Shown one piece after another: positions 1-7,468 of a DNA stretch of 12,508 nucleotides (position 1 is its first letter; each line of letters begins with the position of its first letter). The notes under the pieces were generated by a model. It worked only from the letters and a program-made list of their open reading frames with translations. It was not told the DNA's origin and made no database searches. The translations under genes and the position numbers were made by a program. This DNA is from CAZBWS01 sp964495705. GTDB lineage: Bacteria; Pseudomonadota; Gammaproteobacteria; HTCC5015. The stretch is from contig CAZBWS010000069.1 of NCBI GenBank assembly GCA_964495705.1, positions 1 through 12,508 on the forward strand, in the 5' to 3' direction.

Positions 1-2613
1 GCCGATGAAACATCAACGCTGGTATTACTCATTAATAACCCGAATGGAGTTCCACTGACGGGGCTTAGTGTTACTGACAATATGCCTCCCGCTATTTGGT
101 TGGACTCAACAACTATTGGCGGAAGCTGTACAGGCTTTACATTGACGGGCAATTTAGGCGATTCAAATTTTTCCTTAAATGGAGGTACTTTAGCGGCCAA
201 TAGTAGTTGTACCGTTGAGCTAACGGTGCGCAGTAATGTCCTCGGTACACATGAAAATATAACGTCTGGTGTAAGTTCCAATGAAGCCGCCATTAGCCCT
301 GCTAGTAACCCAGCTCAACTATCGGTGAGTTCATCGCCTACAGCCGCTTGTACACCGGGCAATTTGGGGGAAGGCAGTATTAATTACTCAGATGATAACG
401 AGCTTTTTTCACTTAATTTAGCGACAGGTAAAATTGAAGCTCTCACTACAGCGCCTGCGGCTAATGTTCCTTCAGGCATTATTAACTCTGTCGCGGTAGA
501 CCCAAGAAATTATATTATTTATTACGTGGATAATACGGGCAATATTGCAAATACCACTATTTTTGGATATGACATGCTCACATCCACACACTTTACGGTG
601 GAGGCGGACGTTGTGACTAACCATGGCCTGGTTCTAGGTGCTCGTGGCTTAGGCTCAGGTGGTGCATCTTTCTTTGGTGGTTCATTGTATTTGGGCATTG
701 AGCAAAGAGGGGGAACTGCAGATGAAGTGGTTTTTCGTTTACAAATGTCAGATGACGGGCGCAGCGTCCGCTACGCCCAAGAAATATTAACCCTTCCAGC
801 GGATATTGAGTTTGGAGATTTGGTTGTTACTGGTAATGATTTATTGATTTTTAGTGCGGGTACCGACCAGTATCAGCGTTTTGATTTAGAAACATTAACA
901 CTGCAAGTTACAGCGGGCCCCAATGCCGTGTACTCCCAAGGTGGCGCCCAGCGTGATGGTACGACGTTGTGGGCGGTATCCAATATTATTCAGGAAATCG
1001 TGGTGGCTACGGGGGCTATCGTCGGTGCACCTATTACTCTAACTACCGATGGAACAACTGCTGCAGGGTCAGCAGCAGACTCCGGAGGCTGTGTGCCAAC
1101 TACAAGCCGAATTGGTGACTTGGTGTGGAATGATTCAAACATGGATGGCATACAAGACAGTGATGAAGTTGGCATCGGTGGAGTGACGCTTGATTTGTAT
1201 TATGATTTAAACAGTGACGGGGTGCTAACCGCCGCCGACGATATTACTGGAGACAACTTATTAACAGCAGCCGATCGTATACAAACGATAACCACGGCGA
1301 GTGATGGTAGCTATTTCTTTGACAATTTAGTGCCAGATGATTACTTAGTGGATGTGACCGATACTGCAAACATATTGGGCGGCGCTCTCCCCACCAATGG
1401 TGTACCGGACCCTAGAGCGGCCACTGACTTAACAACGAACGAAGAGCGTAATGGCATCGATTTCGGTTATAGCTCTTTTATCGTTATCCAGGATGGTAAT
1501 GTTTTCAAAGATAATGGTGCTGGTGGGGGGGTAGCTCATGATGGTATTAAGCAAGCAGGGGAGCAGGGCTTTGAAAATATCTTAGTTGAAGTACGTGACC
1601 CTAGTAATGCAGGCGCGGTTATTACTTCTACTTTGACGAACGCGGTTGGTGAGTATACTTTATTGATACCAAACTCCTTTGCAGGCAGTCCTATCGATAT
1701 TGTTGCGGATACCGTTTCAGGCCACATTTCTGTGAGTGAAAGTGTTAGCACGACAGGCGCGGTTAACCCTGATACCCGTGACGACACAATCACCTTTACC
1801 CCTATTGCTGGTAGTGTGCATAATAATGTGAACTTTGGTGATGTGCCGCAGAATGTTTTTGTACCTGACAATATTGGCTCGGCTCAGCCAGGCCAGGTGG
1901 CATTTTACCCCCACCGTTACACTTCAGGTTCAGTAGGGGTTGTCAGCTTCTCTTCAGTGGGCTTGGATACACCGACAGGGCTGGCGTGGAATCATGTGAT
2001 CTATCGCGATAGTGACTGTAGTGGAGCCTTAAACGGGGCTGAAGCAGCAGGTGCTTTTTCGGGTAGTTTGGCTGTCGTCGCCGATGAAGAAGTGTGTTTA
2101 ATTAACCAAGTGATTGCACCAACAAGTGCACCGTTTAACTCGCAGTATTTAGTCACGATTACTGCTGACTTTGTTTATACAGGTGAAACGCCCGACGGTC
2201 TTAGCGCAGAGCATATTGTGAATGACTTAACGACGTTAGCGGTGGTAGGTTTAACCCTAGATAAGACAGTACAAAATATTGGTGTGAACGACTTAAGCCC
2301 AGCTGGGGCGATTGGCACGTCTAATGCTGCACTGCCCAGTGAGCGACTGCGCTATAGTATTACCTTCACGAATAACGGTAATAATGACATCAATACATTA
2401 GTGATTAGGGACACTGTACCAGCCTTTACAGGTTTGGATGTGCCGATTATTTGCCCCGCTAGTTTGCCAAATAATTTAACTGCATGTGATGTGCTGGTAC
2501 CTGCTGCGGTAGATAATCTACCGGGTTATCAAGGCGCTATTGAATGGAGTTTTACCGGTGGCTTGGTCGCAGGCCAGTCGGGTGTGCTGCAGTTTGATGT
2601 GCGGGTAGAATAG
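1..2613 (+). CDS. Large modular secreted/surface protein with DUF7933-, SdrD-B- and DUF11-like domains (5' partial)
   Basis: The frame is open from the first base, so the true start lies upstream; the internal ATG at 82 sits inside a domain and is not a start. The visible 870 residues read as: a DUF7933-like beta module (1 to about 105, with the N-N-P-N-G and T-D-N-M-P landmarks); a region of about 230 residues resembling a DUF6923-type propeller (about 116-345); an SdrD-B-like module from residue 370 (RIGDLVWNDSNMDGIQDSDE); a second such module (about 494-610); a linker region; and a C-terminal DUF11-like domain (about 750-870). Several D-x-N/D-x-D/S-G loops (D378, D402-D413, D670-E681) resemble calcium-binding sites. 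Such proteins are usually exported adhesins or surface-layer components. No membrane anchor or sorting signal follows the last domain; the export signal must lie in the missing N-terminus. Function is inferred from domain style only. Confidence 0.85.
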   Translation, partial: ADETSTLVLLINNPNGVPLTGLSVTDNMPPAIWLDSTTIGGSCTGFTLTGNLGDSNFSLNGGTLAANSSCTVELTVRSNVLGTHENITSGVSSNEAAISPASNPAQLSVSSSPTAACTPGNLGEGSINYSDDNELFSLNLATGKIEALTTAPAANVPSGIINSVAVDPRNYIIYYVDNTGNIANTTIFGYDMLTSTHFTVEADVVTNHGLVLGARGLGSGGASFFGGSLYLGIEQRGGTADEVVFRLQMSDDGRSVRYAQEILTLPADIEFGDLVVTGNDLLIFSAGTDQYQRFDLETLTLQVTAGPNAVYSQGGAQRDGTTLWAVSNIIQEIVVATGAIVGAPITLTTDGTTAAGSAADSGGCVPTTSRIGDLVWNDSNMDGIQDSDEVGIGGVTLDLYYDLNSDGVLTAADDITGDNLLTAADRIQTITTASDGSYFFDNLVPDDYLVDVTDTANILGGALPTNGVPDPRAATDLTTNEERNGIDFGYSSFIVIQDGNVFKDNGAGGGVAHDGIKQAGEQGFENILVEVRDPSNAGAVITSTLTNAVGEYTLLIPNSFAGSPIDIVADTVSGHISVSESVSTTGAVNPDTRDDTITFTPIAGSVHNNVNFGDVPQNVFVPDNIGSAQPGQVAFYPHRYTSGSVGVVSFSSVGLDTPTGLAWNHVIYRDSDCSGALNGAEAAGAFSGSLAVVADEEVCLINQVIAPTSAPFNSQYLVTITADFVYTGETPDGLSAEHIVNDLTTLAVVGLTLDKTVQNIGVNDLSPAGAIGTSNAALPSERLRYSITFTNNGNNDINTLVIRDTVPAFTGLDVPIICPASLPNNLTACDVLVPAAVDNLPGYQGAIEWSFTGGLVAGQSGVLQFDVRVE

Positions 2614-2639
2614 TTGGTGTATCATCTTGTGATATCAAC

Positions 2640-2643
2640 AGGA
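2640..2643 (+). promoter_or_regulatory. Ribosome binding site deciding the BrkB-family start
   Basis: AGGA lies 11 bases before ATG 2655 but only 2 bases before the alternative TTG at 2646. This favours ATG 2655 as the start of the downstream membrane protein. Confidence 0.5.
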
Positions 2644-2654
2644 TATTGCTGCAC

Positions 2655-4001
2655 ATGCATGTAGATAAAACACTCAACCCTTTTATTGCCAATTGGCTTT
2701 GGTCAGAGCAGGCAGCCAATCGCCCTGCTTGGCAGTGTAATATTCTTGCGGCACTGCGCTATCTGTATGTACTTCTTGACGACCTGGCTAAGGGCCAGCT
2801 GACCATGCGAGCGATGAGTTTGGTATATACCTCGCTGTTGTCGATAGTGCCTTTGATGGCGGTGAGCTTTTCAGTACTGAAAGCGTTTGGTGTTCATAAT
2901 AAACAGCTGGAGCCTTTTTTATTAACGGCCTTAGAGGCTTTTGGGGATAAAGGCATAGAGATTACGGCAACGATTATTGGCTTTATTGAAAATGTCGATA
3001 TTCGCTATTTAGGCGGGATTGGTATCCTTTTGTTGCTTTATACGGCGATATCGTTGATTCAAAAAATAGAAGGTACGTTTAACTACGTTTGGCGCTTACA
3101 ACAAAATCGCAGTATAGGACGCCGCTTCACTGATTACGGCAGTGTAATGTTGATTGGGCCTATTTTAGTCTTTTCTGCAATTGGTATGTCGGCTAGTGTG
3201 TTAGGTGGCGCTTTTGTAAAAGAAGCTAGTCAATTTGAATTAATTGCCTGGGCTGTAGCGGTGTTTACTAAGTCCTTACCTTATCTGATGATCATTGCTG
3301 CCTTTAGCTTCTTCTATATGTTTATCCCTAATACAAAGGTGAAACTACGCGCAGGCGTTCTTGCGGGTGCTGCAACAGGGCTTTTATGGCAAACGGTGGG
3401 TTGGTTGTTCGGGTCGATTGTCGTTAATGCTACAGAAAGTAGCACCTATGCTATTTATTCTGGTTTTGCCTTGCTCGTATTATTCATGATATGGATGTAC
3501 ATGAGCTGGGTGATTTTATTGATTGGGGGCAGTCTGGCCTTTTATGTACAACACCCAGAATATGTAGTGCCCACGCGTAGGGAAGGAGGCATGAGCGCCC
3601 AGCAGCAAGAGCGTCTAGCCTTACAGATAATTGCCTTGATTACCCAGCGTCAATACGCAGGGAAAAACCCCATTGGTGCAGAGCAATTAGTACGCCGCCT
3701 AGGATCACAGATACAGGGGGTACAAATGGTGTTGACCGCCTTGTTAGAGGCAGGATTGATTGAAGAAACCAACGATGATGTTGTGCGCTACTTACCTAAG
3801 GTCGCTATGGAAAACACTACGGTGTTGAGCGTGTTAAAAGCAGTGCGTAACTCCAATGCTATGCCGCCCTTGTACCGCCGTAGTACCAGCGCGGTAGAGG
3901 GTGTGGCGGCGACGGAACAGCTTATACAAACCGCGATTAGTAGCGCCCTAGATAATATGAGCGTCAAGGATATGGCACTGCAAAAAGAAGATAAGGCTTA
4001 G
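2655..4001 (+). CDS. YihY/BrkB-family inner membrane protein
   Basis: This is a 448-residue polytopic membrane protein of the YihY/BrkB family (formerly misnamed RNase BN). The family hallmark, about residues 52-76, includes RAMSLVYTSLLSIVPLMAV. A second conserved stretch, EGTFNYVW followed by RSIGRRF, comes after the second hydrophobic segment. About six hydrophobic helices fill residues 55-300. The remaining 140 residues are soluble, and about 325-390 look like a winged-helix-type domain, as seen in the longer members of the family. The molecular function is not established; transport or envelope roles have been proposed. The start is placed at ATG 2655 because TTG 2646 has no room for its Shine-Dalgarno. 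It begins 41 bases after the surface protein stop, so the two could share a transcript. It converges on the flavoprotein gene. Confidence 0.9.
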   Translation: MHVDKTLNPFIANWLWSEQAANRPAWQCNILAALRYLYVLLDDLAKGQLTMRAMSLVYTSLLSIVPLMAVSFSVLKAFGVHNKQLEPFLLTALEAFGDKGIEITATIIGFIENVDIRYLGGIGILLLLYTAISLIQKIEGTFNYVWRLQQNRSIGRRFTDYGSVMLIGPILVFSAIGMSASVLGGAFVKEASQFELIAWAVAVFTKSLPYLMIIAAFSFFYMFIPNTKVKLRAGVLAGAATGLLWQTVGWLFGSIVVNATESSTYAIYSGFALLVLFMIWMYMSWVILLIGGSLAFYVQHPEYVVPTRREGGMSAQQQERLALQIIALITQRQYAGKNPIGAEQLVRRLGSQIQGVQMVLTALLEAGLIEETNDDVVRYLPKVAMENTTVLSVLKAVRNSNAMPPLYRRSTSAVEGVAATEQLIQTAISSALDNMSVKDMALQKEDKA

Positions 4002-4040
4002 CAATAATGCTATTGCACGGTAAGCCCCTGTAGGCGATAT

Positions 4041-5222
4041 TTAGACAAATTGCCCAGCACTGAAGCCCGATGCCCAGGCCCATTGGAAGTTAAAGCCGCC
4101 TAAGTGTCCTGTTACATCCACGACCTCTCCAATAAAGTATAATCCGTCGATTTTCTTCGACATCATGGTTTTAGAGCTTAGCTCATTGGTATCTACACCG
4201 CCTAGGGTCACTTCTGCTTTGCGGTAGCCTTCATCTCCTGCGGGGCTTATACACCAAGGCTGTAAGCTGGCACAGAGCTTGTCTAGTTGATCATTTGAAA
4301 AGTTGCTTAGTTGGCAGTTATCTAAATCTTGTTGTTGGCACAATAGCTCGACGAAGCGCTTGGGCAGTATGTCATTTAACACTGTGCGTACCTGTACCTT
4401 GGGGCGTTGTTGTTTTTGCTCTTGTATGTGACTGACAAGGTTTAGGTTTGGCAATAAATCGATTTCCACTGTCTGCCCCGCCTGCCAATAGGAGGATATT
4501 TGTAAGATCACCGGCCCACTCAAGCCCTTGTGCGTGAACAACAGGCCTTCGCGAAAGCTCTGTCCATTACAGCTGACGCTGGCGTCTAGGGAGATACCCG
4601 CTAACTCTTCGTACTGGGCGCGGGTGTCTTTGGCGAAGGTGAAGGGCACCAGGCCGGGGCGTAGTGGAGTTAGGGCAATATCAAATTGTGTAGCGAGTTG
4701 GTGGCCGAAGTCTGTTGCTCCTAGGCGAGGAAAGGAAAGGGCTCCGGTAGCAATCACCAGAGACTGCGCTTGATATTGTGTATCCTTGCACTGTACCTCA
4801 AACACATCATTTTTAGTGATACTGCTAACGGAGCTACTCGTGCGAATGTCTACAGCGCCTTTTTCACACTCTTCGGCGAGCAGGGTGACGATTTGCTTAG
4901 CGCTGTCATTACAGAACTGCTGGCCTAAGGTCTTTTCGTGATAGGCAATGCCATAGTCGTCAACCAGCTTTAAAAAATCATATTGGGTATAGCGCGACAG
5001 AGCGGATTTGCAGAAATGTTCATTGGCGGATAAATAGTCGCTGGGCTCGGTATACATATTTGTGAAGTTACAGCGCCCACCGCCCGAGATTAAAATCTTC
5101 TTGCCAATCTGGTCATTGTGTTCCAGCAGCAGGGTTTTTCGCCCGCGTTGGCCTGCTTGGGCTGCACACATCAGTCCCGCAGCCCCTGCGCCAATAACGA
5201 TTACGTCATAGTTTTCTGTCAT
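4041..5222 (-). CDS. YhiN/HI0933 (BaiN-like) family NAD(P)/FAD-dependent oxidoreductase
   Basis: This 393-residue flavoprotein begins with a Rossmann dinucleotide-binding motif, G11-A-G13-A-A-G16, followed by the ribose-binding acidic residue E34. The family signature KKILISGGGRCNFTN is at 41-55. The C-terminal FAD-contacting block (FIGEVVDVTGHLGGFNFQWA, near residues 364-383) is intact, and length matches the family. Members are cytosolic or peripheral flavoproteins. Intestinal clostridial BaiN reduces bile-acid intermediates, but the proteobacterial YhiN substrate is unknown and bile-acid chemistry should not be assumed. No Shine-Dalgarno is visible before ATG 5222. A TAGAAT hexamer ends 6 bases before the ATG on this strand, which would fit leaderless transcription, but no -35 match supports it. 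It is divergent from efpL across 82 bases. Confidence 0.9.
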   Translation of the reverse strand: MTENYDVIVIGAGAAGLMCAAQAGQRGRKTLLLEHNDQIGKKILISGGGRCNFTNMYTEPSDYLSANEHFCKSALSRYTQYDFLKLVDDYGIAYHEKTLGQQFCNDSAKQIVTLLAEECEKGAVDIRTSSSVSSITKNDVFEVQCKDTQYQAQSLVIATGALSFPRLGATDFGHQLATQFDIALTPLRPGLVPFTFAKDTRAQYEELAGISLDASVSCNGQSFREGLLFTHKGLSGPVILQISSYWQAGQTVEIDLLPNLNLVSHIQEQKQQRPKVQVRTVLNDILPKRFVELLCQQQDLDNCQLSNFSNDQLDKLCASLQPWCISPAGDEGYRKAEVTLGGVDTNELSSKTMMSKKIDGLYFIGEVVDVTGHLGGFNFQWAWASGFSAGQFV

Positions 5223-5304
5223 GGGCGTATTCTAATCTATGGGGGCTATGTTTATCGTGTTTTATTTGGGAGAATAAGGGCAATTCAAAATAGGAAGCAA
5301 AACC

Positions 5305-5880
5305 ATGCCTAAGGCTAGTGATATAAAAAAGAACCAAGCGATTGAGCACAACGGTAAAACCTATATGGTACGTGACATCGAGCGCTCTGTACCTCAGGGC
5401 CGCGCGGGCGGTAGCCTATACCGCATGCGTATGTACGATGTAGTCTCTGGTGGCAAGGTAGATGAAACCTTCAAAGACTCCGATATGCTCAACTTGGCGG
5501 ATCTGGTGCGTCGTCAGGTTATGTTCTCCTATATAGACGGGGACGAATATGTCTTTATGGATAATGAAGATTACACCCCTTATAATCTCAACAAAGATGC
5601 GATCTCTGAAGAGCTGAACTTCTTTACTGAGAGCACAGAGGGTATTCAGGTGGTGTTGATTGATGATGCCCCAGTTGGGCTGGATATGCCGACCACGGTT
5701 GAGCTTGAAGTCACCGAGACGGACCCTTCAATCAAAGGAGGCTCTGCTACCGCGCGTACTAAACCTGCAATTCTTTCAACGGGTTTTACCGTGCAAGTGC
5801 CAGAGTATATCGCACAGGGTGATGTAGTTAAGGTGCATACGGAAGAGCGAAAGTTTTTGGGGCGAGCGGAGTCTAAATAA
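5305..5880 (+). CDS. efpL: Elongation factor P-like protein EfpL (YeiP)
   Basis: This 191-residue protein aligns by eye along its full length with Escherichia coli YeiP/EfpL: MPKASDIKKNQ at the start, EYVFMDNEDYTPYNLNKD near 106-123, KGGSATARTKPA near 144-155 and VQVPEYIAQGD near 162-172. EF-P-like factors bind the ribosome E site and relieve stalling at proline-rich sequences. The domain I tip reads S-V-P-Q-G-R33-A-G-G-S: an arginine sits where classical EF-P carries its modified lysine or arginine, in an extended loop typical of EfpL, so no lysine-modifying enzyme is needed. A good Shine-Dalgarno (AGGA, 5292-5295) lies 9 bases before ATG. No modification genes are adjacent. Recognition is strong and rests on sequence memory. 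Confidence 0.96.
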   Translation: MPKASDIKKNQAIEHNGKTYMVRDIERSVPQGRAGGSLYRMRMYDVVSGGKVDETFKDSDMLNLADLVRRQVMFSYIDGDEYVFMDNEDYTPYNLNKDAISEELNFFTESTEGIQVVLIDDAPVGLDMPTTVELEVTETDPSIKGGSATARTKPAILSTGFTVQVPEYIAQGDVVKVHTEERKFLGRAESK

Positions 5881-5887
5881 TACGCTG

Positions 5888-5935
5888 ATGCGGATAGGCT
5901 ATTTGGGTCTGTCCGCATACTAACTAGGCCTATCC
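5888..5935. terminator. Two mutually exclusive hairpins downstream of efpL, possible terminator
   Basis: ATGCGGA (5888-5894) pairs with TCCGCAT (5912-5918). GGATAGGC (5892-5899) pairs with GCCTATCC (5928-5935). Both use bases 5892-5894, so only one can form at a time. Neither is followed by a clear T-run, and the assembly gap begins 8 bases later. A role as the efpL transcript end is an inference from position. Confidence 0.35.
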
Positions 5936-5942
5936 TTAGCCT

Positions 5943-6042
5943 NNNNNNNNNNNNNNNNNNNNNNNNNNNNNNNNNNNNNNNNNNNNNNNNNNNNNNNNNN
6001 NNNNNNNNNNNNNNNNNNNNNNNNNNNNNNNNNNNNNNNNNN
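5943..6042. other. Assembly gap (100 N)
   Basis: A run of exactly 100 N, the conventional placeholder for a scaffold gap of unknown length. The C-terminus of the AraC-type fragment runs into it. Any reading frame carried across it is meaningless. Confidence 0.99.
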
Positions 6043-6391
6043 CCGGCGAAGCGCTAAACCATTTCTTAAATGCCTTATGAAATGAAGTCGGTTCTTGGAA
6101 GCCTAATAAAAACCCGATTTCACTGATTGAAACCGTGTTTTGCTTTAACAGTTTTACCGCTAGGTTTTTTCTTACTTCACGCACTTTATCCCCAAAACTG
6201 CTCTCAAGGGATTTACTCATTTCCTCTATTTTTTCTAGTACACTTTTATACAGAGAAGCGTCCGAAAAACGAGCCGGAAGTGCTAAGAGGTTAGGGTCAA
6301 AGTAAGCTCGGTTATAAGGCTTGGAAAAATAAACAGGGGCATTTAAGTGCTCATCAAAATTTTCATTAGGGTACTTCATACTTAGCCCATA
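6043..6391 (-). pseudogene. Broken AraC-family transcriptional regulator (Arabinose_bd type)
   Basis: The frame from ATG 6379 encodes 112 visible residues, then enters the gap. Residues about 8-45 (FDEHLNAPVYFSKPYNRAYF onward) resemble the end of the PF12625 arabinose-binding-like N-terminal domain. Residues about 66-112 hold the end of an AraC DNA-binding domain: VREVRKNLAVKLL, then ISEIGFLLGFQEPTSFHKAF, the second helix-turn-helix. A full-length relative has about 330 residues with two helix-turn-helix units. Here roughly 150 N-terminal residues are absent, and about 45 residues containing the first helix-turn-helix are missing in frame between residues about 60 and 66. Family resemblance seems to continue upstream of the ATG (GLS before MKYP) to a stop codon at 6398-6400, so the ATG is probably not the ancestral start. 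Likely non-functional; whether the 3' end is intact is hidden by the gap. Confidence 0.7.
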
Positions 6392-6516
6392 ATGAGATTA
6401 TTTCCTTGAAAAATACTGGAGTTAATAGATATGTCGTTGCTGAACGTAACGGCGACGCAAATCTGAATAGAACAAAAATTGGCTCTTGGGAAAAATTTGT
6501 CGTTAGGTTCCAATAA
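6388..6516 (+). pseudogene. C-terminal remnant of a fascin-like beta-trefoil domain
   Basis: In the frame ending at TAA 6514-6516, codons 6388-6513 translate to about 42 residues containing EIISLKNTGVNRYVVAERNG and then NLNRTKIGSWEKFVVRFQ. The pattern I-x-L, RYV-x-AE, NRT-x-IG-x-WE-x-F is the last repeat of fascin/actin-crosslinking-like beta-trefoils, which are found as carbohydrate- or protein-binding modules at the ends of secreted bacterial proteins. There is no ATG or GTG in frame, and the frame closes upstream at TAG 6367-6369, so this is the tail of a gene whose body has been lost. It abuts and overlaps the start of the AraC-type fragment on the other strand. The family assignment is from pattern memory. 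Confidence 0.6.
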
Positions 6517-6614
6517 TTGAATATTACTCTATAAAAAACCATTCTGGTGATAGGTGGAAGTGTCAGATAAGCCTTTATTTAGACTTTATATTAAATCCCT
6601 AATACCATTACAGT

Positions 6615-7406
6615 ATGAACCGCCTATTACTTGCTTCTCTACTCCTGTTTCCATCTATTGTATTCTCTCAGCCGAAGCCGATTGTGCTGTGTATGGATGA
6701 TAATTGGTTCCCGTATACTATTTTCGAGGACGGTGAAACAAAGGGTATTCATACTAAAGTGATTAAACATGCATTAGATGAGCTAGATTATACCTACCAC
6801 ATAAAACCCAAGCCTTGGAAACGGTGTTTACTGGATCTTGAAAATGGCAAAGTGGATGCCGTTTTCCCCGCTTCTTATAAAGCCAGCCGAGCTGAAATTG
6901 GCTTTTATCCACCCGAAGCTGCGACTGATGCTATTTCACCGTGGCGTTTGAGCCAGGTGGAACACGCTTTAATCACTCACAGTAGTACAGCCTATGACTA
7001 TGACTATGATGGTGATATCTCCTCTATTCCTCAGCCGATCGGAATGGGTCTGGCAGGTGCTTTCACAGATACATTAGAAAAAAAAGGCTTAAAGGTTAAA
7101 AGAAATAGAACAGCCAAGGCCAATATTGAAATGTTAATGCGTGGGCGCATCAAGTCGGTTTCCATGGCGCCGCTTCAAGCCGCGGAGTTTTTAAGTTCAG
7201 AGAAATATTCACAATTTTTAAAACAACATAAATTGCCGTTGCGCTCGAAATCTTATTTTTTAATATTCGCTAAGAATACTCATTTATCTAAAAAAGAGCG
7301 TTTACTTATTTGGAACGCTATTGCAAAAACGCGTTGTAATGAAAACCTGATGCCTTTTTTAATCTATAAATATTTTAAGTCTGTATTGGACGATATTTCC
7401 GAATAG
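6615..7406 (+). CDS. Stand-alone periplasmic solute-binding protein (SBP_bac_3-like)
   Basis: This 263-residue protein starts with a signal peptide (MNRLLLASLLLFPSIVFS, cleavage likely before Q19). The mature part has the layout of family 3 extracellular solute-binding proteins: a first strand (IVLCMDDNWFPYT, 23-35), then the PWKRCLLDLENGKVDAVFPA stretch (67-86) and SYKASRAEIGFYP, typical of a subgroup common in aquatic gammaproteobacteria. No permease or ATPase gene is nearby, so it may act with a distant transporter or in sensing rather than in a local ABC system. The ligand cannot be inferred. There is no convincing Shine-Dalgarno before ATG 6615. The gene is visibly more AT-rich than its neighbours, especially in the last 200 bases, and carries a short hexanucleotide repeat (TATGAC-like, 6993-7010) encoding a Tyr-Asp run. 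Both features fit recent acquisition. Confidence 0.85.
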   Translation: MNRLLLASLLLFPSIVFSQPKPIVLCMDDNWFPYTIFEDGETKGIHTKVIKHALDELDYTYHIKPKPWKRCLLDLENGKVDAVFPASYKASRAEIGFYPPEAATDAISPWRLSQVEHALITHSSTAYDYDYDGDISSIPQPIGMGLAGAFTDTLEKKGLKVKRNRTAKANIEMLMRGRIKSVSMAPLQAAEFLSSEKYSQFLKQHKLPLRSKSYFLIFAKNTHLSKKERLLIWNAIAKTRCNENLMPFLIYKYFKSVLDDISE

Positions 7407-7458
7407 TTTAACCCCTTTTCTAACTCTCCGGCGTTTAAGTATCTGAAGCTAAATAATT

Positions 7459-7462
7459 GGAG
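7459..7462 (+). promoter_or_regulatory. Ribosome binding site deciding the VWA lipoprotein start
   Basis: GGAG lies 6 bases before ATG 7469, ideal spacing. A longer reading from TTG 7457 would start inside this site and is rejected. Confidence 0.8.
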
Positions 7463-7468
7463 AGCATC

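Noticed and set aside
1536..1914. Minus-strand frames of 111 and 65 codons inside the surface protein
   Set aside because: They lie opposite a well-formed domain region, have no ribosome sites and show no domain features.
2613..2639. Imperfect hairpin (GTTG...TATCA/TGATA...CAAC) after the surface protein as a terminator
   Set aside because: It has an internal bulge and no T-run, and it sits directly on the next gene's ribosome site, so readthrough is as likely.
4001..4016. Inverted repeat GCAATA-ATGC-TATTGC between the convergent brkB-like and flavoprotein genes as a terminator
   Set aside because: The stem is only 6 AT-rich pairs and no T-run follows on either strand.
5223..5304. Defined sigma-70 promoters in the divergent spacer between the flavoprotein and efpL
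   Set aside because: Promoters must exist here, but no -35/-10 pair at proper spacing stands out on either strand, so none is annotated.
5646..5918. 90-codon minus-strand frame over efpL
   Set aside because: It is a shadow of a highly conserved gene, and its product resembles nothing known.
5936..6042. Continuation of the AraC-type frame through the N run to a stop at 5936
   Set aside because: The gap length is a placeholder, so the frame and the stop beyond it carry no information.
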